NCBI GenBank assembly: GCA_023055355.1
Contig: JALJCS010000051.1
Location: 496,001-560,000 of the forward strand
Direction of reading: 5' to 3'
Length of the DNA stretch: 64,000 nt
Origin: Agelaius tricolor
Lineage: Eukaryota; Chordata; Aves; Passeriformes; Icteridae
Shown here: one piece after another, positions 1 to 10,756 of the stretch
How positions within the stretch are numbered: position 1 is the first letter of the stretch
How the letters are laid out: every line of letters starts with the position of its first letter
The notes under the pieces: generated by a model
Told to the model about the DNA's origin: nothing
What the model saw: only the letters and a program-made list of their open reading frames with translations
Database searches by the model: none
Made by a program: the position numbers and the translations under genes

Positions 1-628
1 GGCTGGCACAAGAGCTGCTCATCAAGAGAAATGTGCTTTTGAAGCTCTTCTTGGTGACCAGGAGCTGCCTCTGGGCCAGGAGCCCAGCCCAGCTCAGCAG
101 CACAGACACAGCACAAGGACTTTAATCAGCCTCTGGGGCTTTGTGCTCAGGCCCTGAACATCAGTCCCTGAGAGGGAGCTGAAGAAACCTCTCCAGAACT
201 CCAAGGCAGAATCCAGCTCCAAACTTTCTTGCACTTTTAATGGGTCCCAGAGAGGGATACGACTGAGCAAGTGTCCCCAGGCCCAGGCAGAGCAGAGAAC
301 TGCAGGCAGTGATGACAGGTGGGGACAAAGAGAAGCCAAGTCTTGGTGCCCTGGGCCACTGCAGGGTCTGTGCCACCAAGGGCTGGGAGGAGACACCTTG
401 TCCTGAGGCCCTGGGGCCTCCTGGCCCAGCCCCAGCCAGGCTGGGCACTGTCAGCCCCTTGTGCTGCCCTCAGCATCCCCCCCTAGCCCACATCCCAGTG
501 GCCTCAAGGATCTGCTGCAAGGAGTCCCTGGGGAGCCTTGCTCAGCAATGGCCCTGGGGGGTCCTTCATGCTCCCTGCAGGGACTGCAGCTTTTTCAAAG
601 GACTTTGGCTTTGGCTTTTGCCTTGAAG

Positions 629-1290
629 TCTCTGAGAGGTTTGTGCAATCCTGGCCTCCAATTATCTGCTGTAATTAGTCCCTGGAGAGGCTTTGTCAGT
701 AACAACACTCAGTGGGGCTCATTAATACTTCAGGGTACTTCAGTTATTTAAGCTACTTGGTGTTTCCCTTTGATACAGATGCTATGAGAAAGATTGTGCA
801 GTCACACCCTCCAATTATCTGCTGTAATTAGTCCCTGGGGAGGCTTTGTCAGTAAGGAGACTCAGTGGGGTCATTAATGCTTCAAGGTACTCAATTATTT
901 TAAGGTACTTGGTGTTTCATTTTTGATACAGACTCTGTGAGAGGTGTGCAATCATGGCCCCAGTCATTTGCTTAATGAGTCCCTTGAGAGCTTTGTACTG
1001 ACACTCAGTGGGGCTCATTAATGCCTTGAGATACTCAAGGTTTTTAAGGTACTTTGGATGTTCCTTTCCACTCTGAATCTCTGAGAGGTGTTTTGTCCAA
1101 TTCTGGCCTCCAATTCTCTCCTCCAAGGAGTCCATGAGGAGCCTTTGTTGGAGATGGACCTCAGTGGGGCCCACTCATGCCTTGAGACACTTTGGGGTTT
1201 TCTTTTGACTTTGACTCCTGGAAAGTTTTTTTGCAATCTCCTCTCAGGCCCTGAGGTTCCAGACTCAGCTCCAAATGCACCACGGGGCTC
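629..1290. repeat. Tandem repeat of ~147 bp, about four units
   Basis: Each unit contains a version of 'gcaatcctggcctccaatt' followed by 'cagtggggctcattaatgc' and a 'ggtactt' box. Units start near 629, 790, 930 and 1077. The last unit is the most diverged and runs into the flank of the LTR. The equivalent block at 57951-58460 has three units, and one related unit is at 61400-61685. Confidence 0.75.
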
Positions 1291-1379
1291 ATTAGGATCA
1301 AGCAAGTCCTGACAAACCATGGCTCTGCCTTGACTTTCCTCTTGTCTAGGCCACTTCAGCAGGAAGATTTCCTTTTATA

Positions 1380-2035
1380 GTTAGGGAGAAATATTTCAAC
1401 GAGCTTCTAAGAAATATGTAAACCAATTTTAAAGAGTGTATTTATTATTGCTCTCTTAAGGAAGAACTTATTGCAGCATTTAGTGCTTGATATTGATCCA
1501 GGGTCTCTCCTAAGGAGGTCTGGCAGGTCAGTGAAATTGTACCTTGGAGTTGACCCAGTGTGGACAACCTTGCCCCACATTCCCCAACCCCGTGTGAGAA
1601 ATTATTTTTACTTTCAAAAATTTAAATGCTTTATTAAGACCTAATCAAAATACAACAGAAGACTGAATCAAGAAAAGGATACAGTGCCAGGAGCAAAGAA
1701 TTCAGTCACTGTGTGCTCATCTACAAAATGGATGCTCTGTCTTTTATACCTCCAGCCCCTCCCAAAGTCTTGTCAATCGACTCCTTCTTCTCTGTCCAGT
1801 GGTGGAGATCACTGTCTCACACCTTGATTGGAGGTCAGGTGCTGCCATAGGAACAAGCCAACCCTCCCAAATGCCCCAACTACTGAGGCCATCCTGTGAT
1901 AGCAATGCAAGGGGGAGGGGAAGGATAACTGTACATCTACAAACTTCTCCTAACATATATTTAACATTCACCCCTTAATTGTGAGAGTCAACCATAGAAT
2001 TACTCATCTATAACAAACCCCTTTTTCATTTTCTA
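1380..2035 (-). mobile_element. ERV LTR, minus strand (copy A)
   Basis: On the minus strand there is a TATAAAA box (1748-1742) followed about 110 bases later by an AATAAA signal (1635-1630), the order expected of LTR U3 then R. It lies downstream of the minus-strand pol at 2591-4575, where a 3' LTR should be. Related sequence recurs at 58560-59200, 61750-62080 and, in plus orientation, 29410-29645. The exact ends are not resolved. Confidence 0.65.
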
Positions 2036-2590
2036 TGTCATTTTGCTTGAACAATTAAGAGAAAAAATTTCTGTCTCTTGTATGAGTCATACCAGCATCT
2101 GTTGATGTGGGCAAGGGCAGTGGGAACAGGAGAAAAAAAGTCTCAGGTTTTCCTTAGACACACTTATTTGGAATGGACAAAAGGGCATCCCAGAGGTCCA
2201 GTATGGCTCTGACTCCCATCTACCGTGCCTATGTGGCTGCTGCCCATAGTTGGTGCATCTTAGGGGTGAGTACAGAGGACAACTCGGTCCTGCCCTCCAG
2301 TCCCTGTTGAATAAAAAGACAACTGAGGAATTACAGAGGTCTGGAATGGCCTTTTGTCCCTACCTTACCATGCCTACGGGGTTGCTACTCACAGCAGGGC
2401 TATGGAGCCTTCTTGGTAGCAAACAAAGGGGCCAACCCGGCCTTGCCCTCCTTCCTTTGTCTTATTTTCTTAAAGAAGCTGTCCCATTGCCTTTTACAGT
2501 CCCTTGTGTACTTCCCCTCAACAGCTGCTGGTAATTCTCACCCATGAAAACAGGAAGACAGTTCTCGAGCTGGCTGGTGGAAGCTTGACT
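2036..2590 (-). other. ERV sequence between integrase and LTR; no env recognised
   Basis: This stretch sits between the integrase C-terminus and the LTR on the minus strand, where env would be expected. It is too short for a complete env and I recognise no env motif. Stops occur in all minus-strand frames. The same sequence is present in copy B (59200-59642), so env was lost before the duplication. Confidence 0.5.
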
Positions 2591-3824
2591 CTACTTTTTG
2601 GGCATCTTGGTGTTTTCCTGGTTGTCTTTCAGTCTCTGCTTGAGAGTCAATCTTGTTTCACCCAGCCTGGATGTTACAGTCCACTCTTTGGGTTCTTCTC
2701 CTGGGCCTTTGACTCTGTTGCCATGAGTCCATCCCCGCTCTGCAGCTCGCACGGCCGATTCAGTGGTGAGCAGTGCCTGAAAGGGACCTTCCCACTGGGG
2801 AGTTAGAGGCTGATCTCTCCATGGCTTAATCATCACCCAATCCCCAGGATTAATATTATGGATTCTGAAATCCAGGGTGGTAGTTTGAGGAATTGCCCCT
2901 TTATTTCTTAGCTCTTCTAAGGTTTGTGCTATAGACATCACTTATTTCTTGGCATTGGCTTCCCCTTCCTCATAGGTGGCAGCCTTCTGGGGTGAGGTCA
3001 GGAAGGGAAACCCAAACATCATTTCATAGGGTGGGACCCCCAGATCTGACTGGGGTTGGGTTCTCATTCTTAATAAGGCCAAAGGGAGACATTTTATCCA
3101 TGACATTTGGGTTTCAATCATTAGCTTAACTGGAGCTCTTTTAGGAGTTTGATTCATTTTCTCAACCCGACTGGAACTCTGTGGATGCCATGGAGTGTGT
3201 AATTCCCATTTTACTCCCAGGGCCTGAAAGACTCTCTGAAATATCTCTGATGTGAAATGAGTTCCCCAGTCTGAATCAATCGTGTTTGCCATCCCATATT
3301 GGGTAATGATTGATTCTAGAAGTGTTTTACTCACAACACTGGCATTGGCTTTCACAGTGGGCACCATCTCTACACAATGAGCCCTGTGATCTATGATCAC
3401 TGGCAAAACTTCCACTGTTGTACCTGGGGAAGCTCAGTAAAGTCTCCTTGGATGTCTCCTTTTTTAAAAAAAAGTCTCCTTTTTTAAAAATCTGTAAGGC
3501 CAGTTCTCGCCCTCCTCTAGGTATTTTCCTCATGATCTTCTTATTCACTTGTTGACATATCACAAGCAGTTCAGTCACCTGCTTAGCTATCCTGAAAATT
3601 CCTATGCATCCCAAATCCCTTAGAAATTGATCACTTAGTACTTGTGTACCCCAGTGTGTTGTTCCATGTATGTCTTCTAGCATTTTCCTGGCCAAGGGTT
3701 TATTCAACATTTGCCTCCCATCTGCTAATCTCCACTTCCCTGCGTTATCTTTCTTGGCTCCTATTTTAAGGAGTTCTTCCTCTTCTGTCCCACTGAATAC
3801 AGAGACTTTTTGCATTTCTCTCAT
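2591..3824 (-). pseudogene. ERV pol pseudogene, integrase region (copy A)
   Basis: Read on the minus strand, this is a gammaretrovirus-like integrase. From upstream to downstream there is a zinc-binding domain with the H-x3-H pair (HGTTH) but only one of the two later cysteines (LLVICQQ). The catalytic core keeps the second acidic site (DSDWGTHF) and the glutamate (RVEKMNQ). The C-terminal domain has GDWVMIKPW and WEGPFQALL. The DFTEL segment with the first aspartate has been pushed out of frame by a small duplication of a T-rich tract near 3450-3490. A stop codon at 2942 separates core and C-terminal domain. An integrase would insert viral DNA into the host genome, but these breaks make this copy inactive. 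The partner at 59643-60960 is better preserved. Confidence 0.85.
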
Positions 3825-4091
3825 GGATGTGAATACTATTATTAGTTTTTCTGTCTCTGATTCAGTAGCATTTTAAGCTTCTAAATCCGCTAAATTGTTC
3901 CCTTGTGCCTCTTGAGTCACCCTTTTTTGATGTCCTTTAACGTACACCACTGCTACTTCCTCTGGTAATTGTAAGGTTTCTAACTCTTCTAAAATAAGTT
4001 TTTTGGGAATCAGTCCCTTTCCCTTTGAATTTCATAGCTCACTCTCTTCTAAATTTTTTCCTAAGATATGAACTATTGCAAAAGCATATTT

Positions 4092-4575
4092 TCAGTCTGT
4101 ATATATTTTTCCCCTTTTCAGTGCTAATATTTCCAGAGCTCGCTTTATGGCATACAACTCACACGCTTGGGCTGACCAGTTGGAAGGTAACTTTCTCTTT
4201 TCTACAGCCACCAACCCTTCATGCACTGTAGCGTACCCCGATACCCTGTGCCCATTTATTACCTGTGAGGAGCCATCGATGTACAATCATTTTCCACCTT
4301 GGAGTGGTTGATCTGTTAGGTCCTCTCTTCCTTTAGTTTGATAGTTTATAACCTCTAGGCAATTATGTATTAGTTCCTCATCTGGTTCTCCATACAAGAA
4401 CTGGGCAGGGTTGAGTTGGTTACTCAGAATTAGCTCTAAATCATTAGCTATTAAGATCGCTTCATAATTTAACATACAGGAATCAGTGAGCCATTTCTCA
4501 GCCTTTTGGGTTAGGATACTTCTAAAATGAGTGTGGGGTATATATTTTCAATTTTCCCGTAAAGGTTAATCTCTT
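4092..4575 (-). pseudogene. ERV pol pseudogene, RNase H and RT connection (copy A)
   Basis: The minus strand encodes a retroviral RNase H fragment with YIDGSS, CELYAIKRALEI and IYTD, which carry three of the acidic positions that bind metal in this fold. A stop follows directly after IYTD. Upstream on the minus strand (4287-4545) is RT connection sequence (NQLNPAQFLYGE). The segment 4217-4575 is homologous to 62279-62640. Beyond 4575 the pol homology ends at a different LTR, so the remainder of RT, protease and gag is missing from this copy. Confidence 0.8.
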
Positions 4576-5335
4576 GGTTTGAAGAGACAGGTGTCTACTA
4601 AGGAAGGCAGGAGCCTCCCTTGAAATGGAAAATGTAAGCCCCCTCCCTCTGAATTATAATAATTTTGAAATTAGAAGGCTCTCAGGCAAAGATATTGGAA
4701 TAGGAATAACAGTTCTTTACTAGGAAAACTAAAAATACAAATGAAATAATACAAACAACAAAAAAAAAACCTACTGAGTCAGAATACTTGTTGGTCTTGG
4801 TAGCAGTCAGATTGAATGGTGGCTGCAGTGCTCCTGCAGTGACAGGTGGGGTTCTCTTGGAGCAGGGATCCTGTAGAAAGGTGTAGTTTTCCTCTGAACG
4901 TTCAGTGGTGGTGTAGATGGGCCTGGTCTTCCTCTGGGATCCAGTGGAGAAGAAAGCTGCTCTTCTGGGAATCCGGTGGGGCTGAAAGCTGCTCCTCTGA
5001 GAATCCAGTGGAAAGGCTGTACTGGTGTCCCAAAATCTCAGATTATATCTCAGTAGGAATGCTTGGCTCCTCACTCTGGGCAGAGCATCTCACAATGAGA
5101 TTATGTAATTTTTATCAGTCATACAGTGAGACTCAATGGCCAATTAACAGAAGATCCCTCCCCAGAGGGGGATTGATTGAGGCAAAGACAAAGAAAAACT
5201 GCCCAATTAACAGAAAAACTGCCCCATCTCTAACAGATGGGAATTGAATACACACCCAGCTACATCTTTCAACTTAAGGCATTTACAGATTTTGCCATTT
5301 GAAATTCTGAGTTTGGCTGCCCTAGTTTTTTTTTT
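4576..5335 (-). mobile_element. ERV LTR of a second family, probably minus strand
   Basis: This block resembles a common passerine LTR from memory: a 'caggcaaagatat' box, 'aataacagttctttactag', an A-rich tract at 4759-4769, then GC-rich sequence and an end near 'ccagctacatctt'. The reverse complement of the 'ttctttact' box approximates a poly(A) region, suggesting minus orientation. It abuts truncated pol at 4575 and a CR1 at about 5340. Both junctions look like truncations or nested insertions. The family name is not certain. Confidence 0.5.
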
Positions 5336-5339
5336 CTAC

Positions 5340-7430
5340 ATGCTCTCGCAGCCCCCATAAAAACTACCTGAGAGACCTGACCCTCCTTCCAAAGATGACA
5401 CATCCTCTTTTTATTCTTAAGTTCCTCCAAAACCTCCTTGCCCATCCAGGCTGGGCATTTGCCTCATCGACTTGTCTTTCAGCACACAGGGACAGTCTGT
5501 TCCTGTGCCCTCAAGATCACTGTTTTGAGGCATGCCCACCCTTCCTGAACTCCTTTGTTTTTAAGGAACTCTCTGAATAAGTCTCCTAAACAGGCCAAAG
5601 TCTGCCCTCTGGAAGTCCAATGTAAAAATCTTATTGATGTTCCTCCTGACTTCACCAAATATTGAGAACTCTATGATTTCATGATTACTGTTCCCCAAGC
5701 AGCCTCCAACCACCACATCTCCCACTAGACCATCTCTACTTGCAAACAACAGATCTAACACAGTCCCTCCCCTGATGGGCTTACCCATCAGCTGCCACAA
5801 AAAGTTGTCCTCCACAAACTCTAAAACTTTCCTGGATTGCCTTTTTTCAGCTGTTTTAATTTCCCAGCAAATGTCTGGCAGGTTGAAATCGCCTACAAGT
5901 ACAAGGGCTGATAAACCTGAAACATTCTCTAGCTGTTTATAGAATAAGTTGTCCGTCTCTTCTTCCTGGTTGGGTGGACAATAACAGACTCCCAGTAGGA
6001 TGTCAGCCTTGTTGGTCTTCCCTCTAATTCTCACCCACAGGCATTCACCTTCATCATCATTAGTTTCAATACCTATGGTGTCCAAAGCCTCCCTAATATA
6101 AAGGGCCACCCCTCCACCTCTTCTCCCTTTCCTGTCTTTCCTGAAGAGCTTGTAGCCATCCAGTGCAGCGCTCCAGCCATGTGAGTCATCCCACCACGTT
6201 TCCCTGATGCCAATTACATCACAGCTTTGCTGCTGCAATGGTGCAGCTCTTCTTGTTTGTTACCCATGCTGCATGCACTGGTATACATGCACCTCAGCTG
6301 GGCTGCTGATTTCAGCCCTAACTCAGGCTTGCCACCCTTGGGCCTGCTTCCAGACTGCCAGATGCATCCCCTTCCCCCTTCAAACCTAATTTAAAGCCCT
6401 CTCAACAAGTTCTGCCAGTTCATGAGCAAAAAATCTTCTGCCCTTAACAGAGAGATAGATCCCATCTGGTTCCAGTAGAGCAGGTGCTGTAAAAGTTGCC
6501 CCGTGATCAATGAATCCAAAATTCTGCTGATGACACCAACCATTGAGCCACTTGTTAATAATGTGAGCTCTCCTATTCCTTTCACCGTTTTTCTCAGCCA
6601 CCAAAGGGCCTGAGGAAAAGATTACTTGTGTCCCTTTCCTATCAACCACTTGTCCCAGCACCCTAAAGTCCCTTTTAATTGTGCTGACATTCCTCTTTTC
6701 AATCTCATCACTGCCAGCCTGGACTATCAGCAGTGGGTAATAATCAGAGGGCTGAATCAGCCCAGGCAGTCTCTCAGTAATATCCCATATCCAGGCCCCA
6801 GGGAGGCAGCAGACCTCTCTGTGGGGTGGGTCTGGTCGACATATGGGGCCCTCTGTTCCCTCAGAAGGGAGTCACCCACCATGATTACCCTTCTTTCCTT
6901 TTGGATGTTAGAGGTGGCAATCCCTCTCACAGATCAATCATAATTGGGATGCTCACTGGGCACATAATTTTCTTCTAAATCATTTGGCTGGCGCTCCAGA
7001 TCCAAGGGCTCATACCTATACTGAAGTGGACCTGGCTAGGGGATGGGGGTTGGGAGGAGTTTTTATTAATACTTATTGATAAAAGGAGTTTTTTGTTACT
7101 ACTATAATTATTAAGGGCCCCTTTCCTCAAGCAGGGACCCAGTTCCAGTCCCCTTCATCAACCAAGCGTTCTTCTATTGCCTGACAGTGGAAGGCAGAGG
7201 AGTCCTCTGGCCCTTGGTGGGCCTCCCTCAAGGATGGAAGGGCAATCCACCAATCTCTTTCACTTTCCCTGATACTCCTTATTCTTTCAACTTCCACTCT
7301 AAGGTCAGCCACCAATGTGAGATCATCCACCTATTCACACCTCAGGCAAGTTCTGTCCTCAACCCCCCTGAAACCACAGAGAAGCTCAAACACTCTGCAC
7401 AGGAATGAGTCTGTCCAGACACATCCTTTT
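5340..7430 (-). mobile_element. CR1 LINE, 5' portion: ORF1 and start of ORF2
   Basis: On the minus strand from high to low coordinates, 7330-7127 encodes a charged segment (VERIRSIRESERDWW) typical of the CR1 ORF1 N-terminal half. 6943-6386 encodes the ORF1 esterase-like (SGNH) region with IFSSGPLV, NKWLNGWCHQQNFGFIDHG and DGIYLSVKGRRFFAHELA. 6238-5561 is an open stretch of 225 codons of the ORF2 endonuclease (APE-type), with IGIRETWWDDSH, RRGGGVALYIRE and LVGDFNLPDICW. ORF2 sequence continues in broken frames to about 5340, before the reverse transcriptase. Most CR1 copies keep only the 3' end, so a copy keeping the 5' half and lacking the 3' half implies a later deletion or insertion. Not mobile as it stands. 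Confidence 0.85.
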
Positions 7431-7613
7431 TGGAGGGTTCCATTTGGTTACACAGATTTGCACTAACTAGGGGTTTTGATCATGTGAGGACCATTACTAA
7501 CAGAAACTCTGGAACCAAACCGCAAAAACACCAAAAGCAACGCACAGCAAACCTTTTGAACAGCAGACTCCTGGAAACCTGCAACCCTGCCAGTGTGAAC
7601 TGCTGCACAAACC
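7431..7613. other. Short spacer before the minisatellite
   Basis: No gene seen. A forward open frame runs from here into the minisatellite, but codon content offers no recognisable domain. Confidence 0.4.
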
Positions 7614-8140
7614 ACCATGCCACGCCCTCAGAGCCATGCCAGGCCCCTGTTTGCTCACAAACTGCCCTGCCACGCCCTCAGAGCCGTGCCAGGCCCCTGT
7701 TTGCCCACAAACTGCCCTGCCACACCCTCAGAGCCGTGCCAGGCCCCTGTTTGCCCACAAACTGCCCTGCCACGCCCTCAGAGCCGTGCCAGGCCCCTGT
7801 TTGCCCACAAACTGCCCTGCCACACCCTCAGAGCCGTGCCAGGCCCCTGTTTGCCCACAAACTGCCCTGCCACGCCCTCAGAGCCGTGCCAGGCCCCTGT
7901 TTGCCCACAAACTGCTGTGCCACACCCTCAAAGCTGTGCCAGGCCCCTGTTTGCCCACAAACTGCTGTGCCATGGCCTCAAAGCTGTGCCACGCCCCTGT
8001 TTGCCCACAAACTGCCCTGCCACTCCCTCAGAGCCATGCCAGGCCCCTGTTTGCCCACAAACTGCCCTGCCACACCCTCAGAGCCATGCCAGGCCCCTGT
8101 TTGCCCACAAACTGCCCTGCCACGCCCCTGTTTGCCCCCT
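7614..8140. repeat. 50 bp minisatellite, about ten units
   Basis: The unit reads approximately 'gagccgtgccaggcccctgt' plus 'ttgcccacaa' plus 'actgccctgccacgccctca', and recurs every 50 bases. Because 50 is not a multiple of three and the unit lacks stops, all three forward frames stay open. They spell the same peptide repeat in rotated order (PGPCLPTNCPAT is one stretch). I regard it as non-coding DNA. Confidence 0.92.
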
Positions 8141-8261
8141 CTGGGTCACCCTGCTCCCCAGAGGCCTCGTTTAAAGCCCCCATCTCATGCCACAGCCAAG
8201 AAAAACCCCTCTGAGCACCTGTGTGGACTAACAAGCACAACACAACCCACCTGCTCAGTGA

Positions 8262-8740
8262 CACTATGGGGGTGCAGCCCCATCCTGCTCCCAGGGAGGG
8301 GAGTTTAGGAGCTTAGAAATGCTCCTTGGGCCTCAGCATTGTAGGTAAATTAAGGCAAACCCATTCTCTCTTCACATGGCAAAGAGGAAAACTGTTCCCT
8401 GGATACCCACAACATGGACCAGAGAAAGATGTTAACCCCAGGTGAATGACCTTGTTTCCCCACCTCCACAAGAACCACCGGGACCCCATTGCAGAGAAGC
8501 CAGGGTCACCAAGGACAGATGGGACACTGCTGGAGCCAAGAGTCTTGTACTCTGTTTGATCTCTTCCCCACCCCAGTCCTGATCTTCCCCACACCCGTGC
8601 ACCCCTACTCTTTCCTTCCTCACCCCATCCTCCATCTTCCCCTTTTTCCTTCTCACTCTCCTATTTCCTATCCCTTTCTATCTGTCTACTGCCCATTTAT
8701 TGTTCAATAAATTCCTTGTTGTTGACTTTTTACAGGATTT
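8262..8740 (+). repeat. Terminal-repeat-like block with poly(A) signal, copy 1
   Basis: The block runs from 'gggggtgcagccccatcctg' through 'aatgctccttgggcctcag' and 'acaagaaccaccgggacccc' to a T/C-rich tract and an AATAAA at 8706-8711 in 'gttcaataaattcc'. Most of it aligns in the same orientation to 13408-13840. It is either an LTR or a duplicated 3' UTR. No clear TG...CA ends or target duplication were found, so the choice is open. Confidence 0.6.
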
Positions 8741-9269
8741 CCTGGATTGCTCATCGTTCTCAAAGGAGAACCCAAAATACACATCGACCACAGCTTGAAT
8801 CACATGCTGAAAAGCCTCTATTTATGCCAACTGATAAGCATAAATCATAATAAATAGAACTTTAGTTAAATTCTACACCATGCACCACATGTCTTCCTCA
8901 GATGTGGTTGCAATCTGCTGTAATAGCAATTAAAAGGAAAGGCAATGAGGGCACCTTGACCACTGATAAACAAAAGGTAATTTGGGATTATCACACTCTC
9001 TTTGAAAGTGTTTCCAATCTTGGTGACATCTTGTTAATGACACTTATTATCCCATTGATGGTAAAGTCACAGCTTTTCTTTTAACAATACTCTATGCCTT
9101 ACACCCAATTATAGTGCTGATTAAATCCCAATGGAACTGTCCTCTATCTGTTAGAACATACAAGTGTGAGCCCCAAATGGGAGCAAATGGCCAACTGTGG
9201 ATGTTGATGCCTGATGGACAGGAGCAGCAAGGATTTCTTTCTGAAAATAATACTATTAACAACTAAGAG
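8741..9269. other. AT-rich stretch with no recognised gene
   Basis: No domain or repeat recognised. It lies directly upstream of the env remnant and could be heavily decayed retroviral sequence, but this is inference only. Confidence 0.3.
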
Positions 9270-9896
9270 ATTTGCCTTGACTTTTCAGAAAACATCAATA
9301 TCCTGTTGAAACCCCAGTGACTGTACTTGCACATGCTGGAAATGGATGTATCTGTATGAGAACTTGGTGTGATTCTATGTTTACAGAAAACACCACCTGA
9401 GAGACATCTGATTGCTCTAATAGTGATATCTGCAGTTTTAGCAAAATGATGGGATGCAGCTTGAACAATTCAGCTCCCTCACAACTCAGCAATTGCTACA
9501 ATCCAACTGCACACTGTGTCAAGTTTCATTGCCTGGAGTGAATCTGGCATTGGCAAGAAACTGTTGCAATATGATGATCTGAGTCCAAGAACCCGCATTA
9601 CCACCCATCGTCAGGCAGAGAAGATGCACCATGTCCTGGAAAGAGGGAAGAAAGTTAGAGAACATTGCTGGCGGGAAACTATTTTTGGATGGCCACCCAG
9701 AGCAACTGGAATTTTGAATTTAATGTTGCATCCATCTATAGTTTTGTTAGGTTTGGCTTTATTGTGTTCACTGCTTATAATCATCCTGTATACCCTGTCA
9801 GAAGATAAACCAAATTATATCTATCAAACATGTAAACCACCTACAATGAACTCAGCACATGTAATGTTACATAATTTCACTATTTCTGACCCATAA
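9270..9896 (+). pseudogene. Retroviral env remnant, transmembrane subunit
   Basis: The plus strand encodes the C-terminal part of an ERV envelope. An open frame of 126 codons (9516-9896) has a polar ectodomain with YDDLSPRTRITTHR, then WRETIFGWPPRATGILN, and a hydrophobic membrane anchor at about residues 74-93. Upstream, 9290-9500 in a shifted frame, lies cysteine-rich sequence with PVTVLAHAGNGCICMRTWCD, interrupted by stops. The arrangement is like the Env of avian betaretrovirus-like (ERVK-type) elements as I remember them. The surface subunit and fusion segment are not recognisable and the frame is broken, so no functional Env is predicted. Confidence 0.6.
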
Positions 9897-10320
9897 ATGA
9901 GAAAACCTATCAATTAATTGTACCCTTACCTCTAATCTGCAATATGCCACATAGTTATGACAAAGACACAAGAGTTTCTTACCACTCAAGGAGATGGTAA
10001 TGTTTATTAAATGTAGACACAGGGTAAAGAGACTCAAAGCTGGGCACAGGATATGAGGTGTGACCTCACCACTGCCCAGCACAGAGGGACAATTAGAGCC
10101 CTGGTCCTGCTGGCCACACTATGGCTGACACAGAATACCAGGATGCCCCTGGCATATGCCTGACCATAATTCCACCCTTCCCCACCCACCCTATGAAATA
10201 ATGAATGGACATTTTCCTTGGTCCTCCTTTGTTATTAATATTTGTTTTAAAAACACACTTTCTATAGCCTTTCACAGTAGCCATCAGATTGAGTTCAAAT
10301 GGAGCTTTTGATGATCTTTC
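9897..10320 (-). other. CR1-like fragment and flanking AT-rich DNA
   Basis: About 10033-10165 reads on the minus strand as a decayed CR1 ORF2 C-terminal segment, recognised from 'gcccagcacagagggacaat' and 'ctggtcctgctggccacact', which normally precede the CR1 3' domain. The 3' end is missing. The remainder shows nothing recognisable. Confidence 0.4.
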
Positions 10321-10756
10321 TATGGGAGGTCAGGCCTGAGGGCTGGGACCCAGGGTGGGCTGGGTGGGAAAAGCCCTTTGGCACTTTGGCTCAGGGCTTC
10401 CTTGGGGATGTTTAGGGGAGGAACACAAGGTGGGACAAGAGCGAGCTGCAGAACATTGAGAGAGGAACAAGAGCAGGCAAAGTTGAGGGGCAAAGGCATT
10501 AAAAAGGCCTTCGTGCCCAGGGGCATCAGCATGGAAACCGCCAGGCCTCTGGGAGAAAGGGCGGCCATGCCCACCAGGCCTTTGTGACCTGCGGTGACAT
10601 CGGGCCCAGAGGCCATTGTGACCCGGGTGCATGTCATGGGCCTTGGGGCTGCCAATCCCTGCAGCGGCCACTCCCAGGAGAGCAGCTCTCTGAGGAGGCA
10701 GCAGCTTCTCTGGAGGCAGCAGCTCCCCTGGGTGGTTGTGGCCAGTGCTCACCACA
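10321..10756 (+). other. Probable 5' UTR and promoter region of the 690 aa gene
   Basis: GC-rich sequence immediately upstream of the chosen ATG. It contains 'ggcattaaaaagg', which could be a weak TATA-like element, but no confident promoter. Overlapping open frames on both strands are judged to be by-products of base composition. Confidence 0.3.

Larger units (their letters stand above)
1..3810. repeat. Segmental direct repeat, copy A
   Basis: The first ~3.8 kb recur in the same orientation at 57321-60967. The match starts at base 1, so the duplicated block probably extends left of the window. It covers GC-rich non-coding DNA (1-628), a ~147 bp tandem repeat, an ERV LTR and the integrase part of an ERV pol. 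By eye the copies differ by scattered substitutions, small indels and one missing tandem unit in copy B. Homology stops near 3810, where copy B switches to unrelated sequence. Confidence 0.9.

Noticed and set aside
4576..5335. 5' LTR belonging to the adjacent pol (2591-4575)
   Set aside because: The LTR differs from the one at 1380-2035 on the other side of pol. The direct junction with RT connection sequence, lacking gag, protease and most of RT, indicates a different element or deletion.
7430..8308. 292-codon plus-strand frame as a Pro/Cys-rich secreted protein
   Set aside because: It is the minisatellite, open in all three frames; no signal peptide and no splice or poly(A) context of its own.
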